This document shows, piece after piece, positions 58,743 to 64,000 of a stretch of 64,000 bases of DNA. Under the pieces are notes generated by a model. That model was not told where the DNA came from and made no database searches. It saw only the letters and a list, made by a program, of their open reading frames with translations. This DNA comes from Puccinellia tenuiflora (Eukaryota; Streptophyta; Magnoliopsida; Poales; Poaceae). The position numbers were made by a program, and so were the translations under genes. The stretch covers positions 62,001 through 126,000 of the forward strand of contig QRDG01001837.1 of assembly GCA_012064385.1 (NCBI GenBank). Direction: 5' to 3'. Position 1 is the stretch's first letter. Each line of letters starts with the position of its first letter.

Positions 58743-59126
58743 ATGACCTTAACCACGAGAGAGAGCGCCGGGGGCAGGCCTGTCGAGACTCTTTGAGAGT
58801 GCCAGAGACGAGAGGGACGAGCTGGCGGCCGAGATTGCAACGATGACCGCCGCCATTGATCCGCAGAAGAAGGCCCTCGCCATCGCCGAGGAGTTCAAAA
58901 AGGATGCGGACGCCCGCCGCATGGCTCTGGAGGGGAAGGTCCAGGAGCTGGAGGGGGCGGTAGCATTCAGGGACGAAGCCGCCGAGCGTATGAACGTCGT
59001 TCGCCGGACCGAGGCCAAAGAGCTAGCTGACGGTCGGGCGGCCATGGAGGCGTGCAAGTCGCAGGTGCAAATTGCTTGGGACCAGCACGAGAAAGTGTCC
59101 GACCAGCTCAAGGCGGCGCAGGACGA
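58743..59126 (+). pseudogene. Antisense extra gene of D, third piece (coiled coil)
   Basis: Continues the coiled coil after the hAT-like insertion: LKDDLNHERERRGQ, then after a frame change MTAAIDPQKKALAIAEEFKK, VQELEGAVAFRDEAAERMN and HEKVSDQLKAAQDD. It is cut at 59126 by LTR G. The C-terminal module seen in F is not in the window. Confidence 0.7.
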
Positions 59127-60853
59127 TGTAACAGCGCCAGTTTGGTACTGTAAAATTTGAACCAAATTTTCACTTTTTCATTTCATATTGCATCATGGCA
59201 TCCATACCTAAATTGCTTACCATGGAATAATGCTATGGCAACAGTTAATAAATTAATGATGGTGAATGTTGTTGGATAAACAGAAATTCAATGTGAGCTT
59301 CCATATTTGTCCAGGAAGTTCCTAGATTTAAAAATATAAATATTGCAAAGGAAATCTAATTGCCAAATTAAATAATTTAACAAGGACCCCAAAATACCCG
59401 TGAGCATTTTTTAAATAATTTACACATAAAATGTTTTCCAAATGGACTGAAACTTTTATGGCAGCTTCTTAATGTAATATACTTGCTATGTGAAATTTTC
59501 CAGAATATTCAAAAAGGTTTAAGTGTCTCAATTTAAATCCTTAACAGACTACTGGACCAAAATGCAATAAACCTTAATTGAGCTAGGGGGTTTCTGCAAA
59601 AACAACATCGTTTTCTTCCTGTAGCTCCTCCCTCTGTAGCGACCGAGCTCGAACTGCTCGTCCCCGTCGGACCAGCTCGGCTGCCGCCATGCCCTGGTGG
59701 ATAAGAAGACCACGGAGGCCTTGCCCTCTCTCTCCCCCCTCACTTTTTCTGTCTCCCGAAACCCGAACCCTAGACAACATGGCCGTGTCGTAGCCGAGCT
59801 CGCCACCGCATCGCTGTCGACTGGAGCCTCCCCGAGCAGATCGGAGTGGGGCAAAAGCTCCGCCTCGTCGCCCTCTACCTCCTCGTCCACGGAATCGAGC
59901 CGGGAAGCCCATAATCACCGACACTGTCCGTTCTTCTCCGACCACGGCCGCCGCACGTCGAGCAAGCTCGCCACCATTGTCGACCTCCTCCGTCATAGAC
60001 GCGAGCACGCACGTGTCGAGGGTGAGCACATGGTGCTCAGAGACATCCCCGTTCTCATCCTCCCTCCATAGGCATGCGCCGTCGCCGTAGCTTGCCGTCG
60101 GCCGCCGCCCATCGCTGACGTCTGTGTCGCTCCGACGACCAATAGGTCCCGGCGCCGCCCGTTTCTGGCTCTCCGTAGCTAGGCACGTCGAACGCACCCG
60201 TTAGGATGCTCCCGAACGCGCTACGCCATATTGTCCGTCCGTGTCACCGCCGGTGGTCACCGCCGCGCGCGCGCCGGTCGTGGCCTCGGCTCGGTCAAAC
60301 CGACCGTGCGGTAGTACCGATGTTAGAGCCGGTAGTACCGACCAACCATGGACGGTAGTACCGAGCGTAGTTCTGGGATAAGACTTTTCGGTAATGGATA
60401 CCTTCTGTTAATTTCCGGAAGTGGCTCGGAAGTTGCTCCGGAAGTACCGACTTGTCCGGTACTACCGGGCAGTTTTCCGGAAGTACCGACCGTAAATCTT
60501 TTCGGTACTGGATAACTTCTATTAATTCCTGGAAGTGGCTCGGAAGTTGCTCCGGAAGTACCGACTTGTCCGGTACTACCGGGCAGTTTTCCGGAAGTAC
60601 CGACCGAACCATGGTCGGTAGTACCGGGCCTTGTTCCGGCCTACTGTATGGTTCAACTAATTAATATTTGGGAAAAATCATAACTTATTAAATATGGGTT
60701 CAAATTTTGCAAATGATATACCAAAATGATCAGCAAATCAAAGGCCATCTAGTTATGTTAATTTCACAGCATGACAACAACTTTTCCTTTGATGTCATTT
60801 CCGAAATGGTTAAAATGATTAAATTTGAATAACCGTTTAATTCACCATTTATC
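59127..60853 (+). mobile_element. LTR G (family I), 5' part
   Basis: TGTAACAGCGCCAGTTTGG marks a clear LTR start within the antisense gene of D. About 600 bp in, a CT- and GC-rich block begins that resembles the start of the window, and 60660-60853 matches 720-905 of the window. Homology stops near 60853, so the LTR is cut there by other sequence. Open frames on both strands at 59550-60200 show no known domain and overlap each other; I do not call them genes. Confidence 0.7.
60300..60640 (+). repeat. CGGTAGTACCG-rich block with 114-bp tandem duplication
   Basis: Two 114-bp units (60384-60497 and 60498-60611) are nearly identical in their last 85 bp. The block also has many CGGTAGTACCG and CGGTACTACCG motifs, reverse complements of each other. 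The LTR copy at 1-900 lacks this block. Confidence 0.8.
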
Positions 60854-62044
60854 TATTATACACTTAAAACAATAGAAAATAAAGCCACTACGTTCGTCCA
60901 CATATGCTCAAATTATATGATCCGTCTGATCATGATGGTTAATAAATTTAATAGTCAAGATTTAAGGATTTTACGTAACACGTACGCGCACCTATTGCTT
61001 TGGACATATCAAATATGTCACGTATAGTCACGTACATGCAGGCCTATTTGTGGGACGAAAAGTATGATTTGGTTTCACGTGGAGATGTGGAGTGGCTTCT
61101 AACGTGGGATATGCTAAAAGAAAGAGAAAGTACGAGTCCAACTCAAAGTACCAGACGTAGACGAAATCTCAAGTGGGCTCCCAGAGAAAGAATTCGTACT
61201 AAATATACCATGGAAGAGTCCCGGAAAACAAAGCCAGCCACAAATTTGTTCTTATCCACGACTCCATTGTTGCAGCGCAAGAAGATCAAGAGCCGGAAAC
61301 TGTGACGAACAATAACGGTGGCCGCAATGAGGAGGCGCAGGATCGTCCAGTGAGATCCCAGACGGCCAATAGTAGTGTAGTTAAGATAACAGAAGACGGC
61401 GTCGTGCGGCTAGTCGATGCCTGACACGAACGTGCAGCCTGAATGTTCGTCGCCAAAGGGCTGTATGCAAGCCTAGAAGACGAAGGAGAGGGCTGAGAGC
61501 TAGCTGCAAATAGGCTCCTCGAGAGGGTGTCATCTTTCGGCCCGCCGGCCGACTTGAAAGGGGACGTACTCCAACGATGACAACTTTTTCTAAAGGACCG
61601 TCCACCTGATTTCATAGGCATGGAGCAGATTCATCCAGCTGCTCGATTGCTACAGAGCAGGACTAGACCATCAATGATAGATCGAAGGTAGATTCTCCAT
61701 CCCCATAAAAGCCGAGGTAACAGCCGAGAAAAGGGTATAGTATAAATTTTGACAATTAATATACTGCAAATATATGCATTGTATAACTAAATTATTGTGC
61801 AACAAAAAAACGTTTAAACATAATTATCAAAGTTATTGTAGCAGCGAACTGAAGTGAATAATGTTAGGCGCATTAAGAAATAACTTGCATAGAAATGGTG
61901 CGATTAAAACTAGGATCCAAAGCTAAACAGGAACTTTCTGAACCTTCTCGTGAGTGCTAAGTAAACCTTCTCAGCCTAGAGATGTGAACTTTCAGGCGGA
62001 ACAAACGGTTTTCCTGCTTTCGCGGAGGAAGTTTTTAACGTGAA
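60854..62044. other. Unclassified region right of LTR G
   Basis: No recognisable gene or element end. A 101-codon frame at 61000-61305 (LTWDMLKERES, RRRRNLKWAPRERIR) has no known relative. The 5' part (60854-61010) is AT-rich, 61270-61620 is of mixed composition, and the sequence is then AT-rich again. Confidence 0.4.
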
Positions 62045-62575
62045 TTTTGAACCCCTTATCGGAATGATGCATGGGATATACCGTTGGATAGGTACTGAAA
62101 TTGCGCAACTTTTTCGTCATTACAGATTTTCCCAATTCGTTACGGTTTTAAAACAATTTTAAAAATACGAAACGTAGTTTTTCTGAACTTTTCCGTTTTT
62201 GCACCGTATTTCGGTCGCCATTTTCAAACCATTCATAGGATTGATGCATACGATACACCGTTGGAAAGCTACGGAAAATGCACAACTTTTCTATTTCTAG
62301 ACATTTTTCGATATTCGTCGCGGATTAAGAGCAGATTTGAAAATAAAAGATATGGTTTTCTGAACTTTAATTTCGGGCGGACAGTAATTTGGCAATTAGT
62401 TTCAAACCGCTTATCAGAATTTAACAAATGATATGCCGTTGGAAAGGTATTGAAAAGCCGCAACTTTTTTGTTTTAATCATTTTTCCAAATTCCATACGA
62501 TATGAGACGAATTTTTAATTTACCAAAAACGTCAAAACATCTTATCACGTGAAAGATTTTGAAATTGACATCGTT
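62045..62575 (+). repeat. Three diverged units of about 177 bp
   Basis: Units start near 62045, 62222 and 62400. Each has TTTGAAACCNYTTATNGGAA-like sequence, then GATATACCGTTGGA and GCACAACTTTT, then a TTTCTGAACTTT near its end. They are diverged but keep even spacing. Confidence 0.7.
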
Positions 62576-62764
62576 TTGAGGCTCGAGTAGAGGGTGGTGG
62601 CAACTAGGTCCAAATTAGATTCATATAGTTGCTAATTGCATGCGGAGGTGGTTGATTTGGAAAAATAAAACTTGTATGGATGATTTTTATGTGTAAAATT
62701 TCCGTCCCGGTAAAAACAGAGTAGTGAACTGTTTTTTAATATGGCCATGAACTTTCTCTTTTTA

Positions 62765-63560
62765 TATGTAGTGAACTTTCAACCGCAGTGTATATTTTTC
62801 ACAATTGCACATGAACTTGTTTTCTGTACCAAGTGAACCTTCTCGCGGATGACATGTGAACCTTCACACACACGGAACATGAATTGAAATTTTTTCCTAA
62901 ATTTTTTTTTGGGACGAGGTGAACTTTTTTCGCAATTGCAGACGAACTTTTTTTCTGTACCAATCGAACCTTCTCACGCATGACATGTGAACCTTCAGAC
63001 GGAATTTTGAGGTGAACTTTTTTTCGCAATTGCACATGAACTTTTTTCTGAACCAAGTGAACTTTGTTTATGACCGAAGTGAACTTTTCTTTTTTGAACA
63101 AAGTGAAAACTTTTTGAACTGTCTCGGCAATGATATGTGAACCTTTCTCGCGCATGCATGTGAACCTTCAGCTGGAAGATGAAGTGAGCTTTGTTTAACA
63201 AAGTGAACTGCACAAAATACTAGATGATGCGAACTGCACAAAATAACCGTGAACTTTAAAAAATAACAAAGTGAACCTTCATTTAAGCTCTATGAACCTC
63301 GAGTAAAAAAACCAGTCCACATACCATCAAGTGAAAAACAGTTCAGTTATGAAGTGAACGCAAAAAATAGTGGTGAACTTAAAATTTTATTAAATGAACC
63401 TTCAGTTAAGTTTTATGAACCTCACAATAAAAAAGCGCAGTTCACATATAAGCTCAAATCCAATGTAGTTCACATATAAGCAGTGATTTAGAAGTATCAT
63501 ATGAGTTCAGAAACAATCAGTTAGTATTGCAGTTCACATCATCGTACAATATAGTTCACA
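62765..63560. repeat. GTGAACTTT/GTGAACCTT-rich array
   Basis: Some thirty occurrences of GTGAACTTT, GTGAACCTTC or GAACTT lie at irregular short spacing; towards 63430-63560 the reverse-complement form AGTTCACAT takes over. Frames across it are translations of the repeat. Confidence 0.7.
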
Positions 63561-63584
63561 TCCAGCGACCAGGTGATTGAGGCT

Positions 63585-64000
63585 AGCTAAGGCCGCGCGT
63601 GGTGATTCCGATGGTGTCACGCGGTGGACTACCAGGAGACGAGTAGCCGTGCGCGCTTCAGCAGATGGTGGGGGTCGACAGAGCAGGTAGCCTGCCGCGG
63701 CACTGGAGCAAGGATCCTAGGAGAAGAATGGGTAGCGAAGGTTGCATCACCGGTAGGGGGTCTGGGTGGCCAACCGACGACGCAGGAGGTCAGACCAGAT
63801 GGCACGTCGGCGAGCCAGGATGTCGGGGCAGGGCGGCAGCGGCGTGGGCCCATGTCCAGGGCGGCGGCGGCGCTGGACCTCGGCTAGGGCGGCGCAGGCC
63901 TGGGACCTCGCAGGTCGGGAGGCACAGGAGGTGGTCCGGTGGCGGGAGGAGACGGGGCGCCGCGGCCGCCGGCGGGAGAGGGGAGGGGCGCGTGGCCGCC
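63585..64000. other. GC-rich end of window, unclassified
   Basis: Composition changes sharply at about 63585 from AT-rich repeats to more than two-thirds G+C. Frames are open on both strands, as expected from composition alone. It could be a captured gene piece, an LTR or the terminal part of a DNA transposon; nothing decides. Confidence 0.4.

Larger units (their letters stand above)
27691..59126 (-). mobile_element. Element D (3' part), split by E and a hAT-like element
   Basis: What remains of D in the window is its 3' LTR, polypurine tract and the antisense gene in three pieces (29113-30809, 57392-57968, 58743-59126). E is inserted between pieces 1 and 2, a hAT-like element between 2 and 3, and LTR G cuts the third. 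D itself interrupts the second LTR of B at 27690/27691. Its gag-pol and 5' LTR should lie beyond the right edge. Confidence 0.75.

Noticed and set aside
61000..61305. 101-codon frame as a host gene
   Set aside because: No known domain, no support from codon pattern or neighbours, and flanked by repeats on both sides.
1..64000. CRISPR arrays, bacterial operons, intact tRNA or rRNA genes
   Set aside because: Nothing of the kind is seen; repeats lack regular spacers and the content is that of a plant nuclear genome.

Overview
The window looks like intergenic DNA from a large-genome grass, most probably Poaceae/Pooideae; the species cannot be told. I find no host protein-coding gene. Nearly everything is LTR retrotransposon sequence, nested several layers deep, with one CACTA-like and one hAT-like DNA transposon. 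The elements' genes are broken by stop codons, frameshifts or later insertions. Letters A to I are my own labels for elements, not family names.

Layout. The base layer appears to be B, a non-coding Ty3-like element with very long LTRs: LTR1 at 10493-13403, internal region 13404 to about 15942, LTR2 at about 15943-27690. B's LTR1 is cut on the left by A (gag 8279-9342, 5' LTR 9675-10492, minus strand). A's gag is cut by H (3' LTR 7794-8278, plus strand), and H's antisense gene is cut at 5719 by LTR sequence of family I, which fills 1-5719 and itself carries a CACTA element (3824-5136). An N at 3200 makes the join around 2966-3201 unreliable. B's internal region holds a 941-bp solo LTR (13484-14424), and its LTR2 holds C, a complete 8.7-kb Ty3 element (17565-26299).

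B's LTR2 is cut again at 27691 by D (3' LTR 27691-28659, then an antisense gene from 29113). D is split by E, a non-coding element with LTRs of about 5.6 kb (30810-57386, target duplication CCCGT). E's first LTR is in turn split by F, a complete 12.7-kb Ty3 element (30953-43677, target duplication ATTGT). D's antisense gene resumes at 57392, is broken by a 766-bp hAT-like element (57969-58734, 8-bp target duplication), resumes at 58743, and is cut at 59127 by LTR G, of the same family as I. From about 60854 to the right edge there is an unclassified repeat-rich stretch with short-period arrays and a GC-rich end.

How the parts relate. C and F carry the usual gag, protease, reverse transcriptase, RNase H and integrase order. 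B and E carry only LTRs, a tRNA-Met-type primer site and a polypurine tract, so they must have depended on proteins from other elements. H, D and F each carry an extra gene between the coding region and the 3' LTR, on the strand opposite to the element, related to the 'putative gypsy-type transposon' family (Transposase_28, PF04195) and showing GT-AG introns in its own direction. The LTRs of A, D, F and H, otherwise unlike one another, share a short hairpin whose paired bases differ in a compensating way between copies. These two observations are the most interesting in the window.
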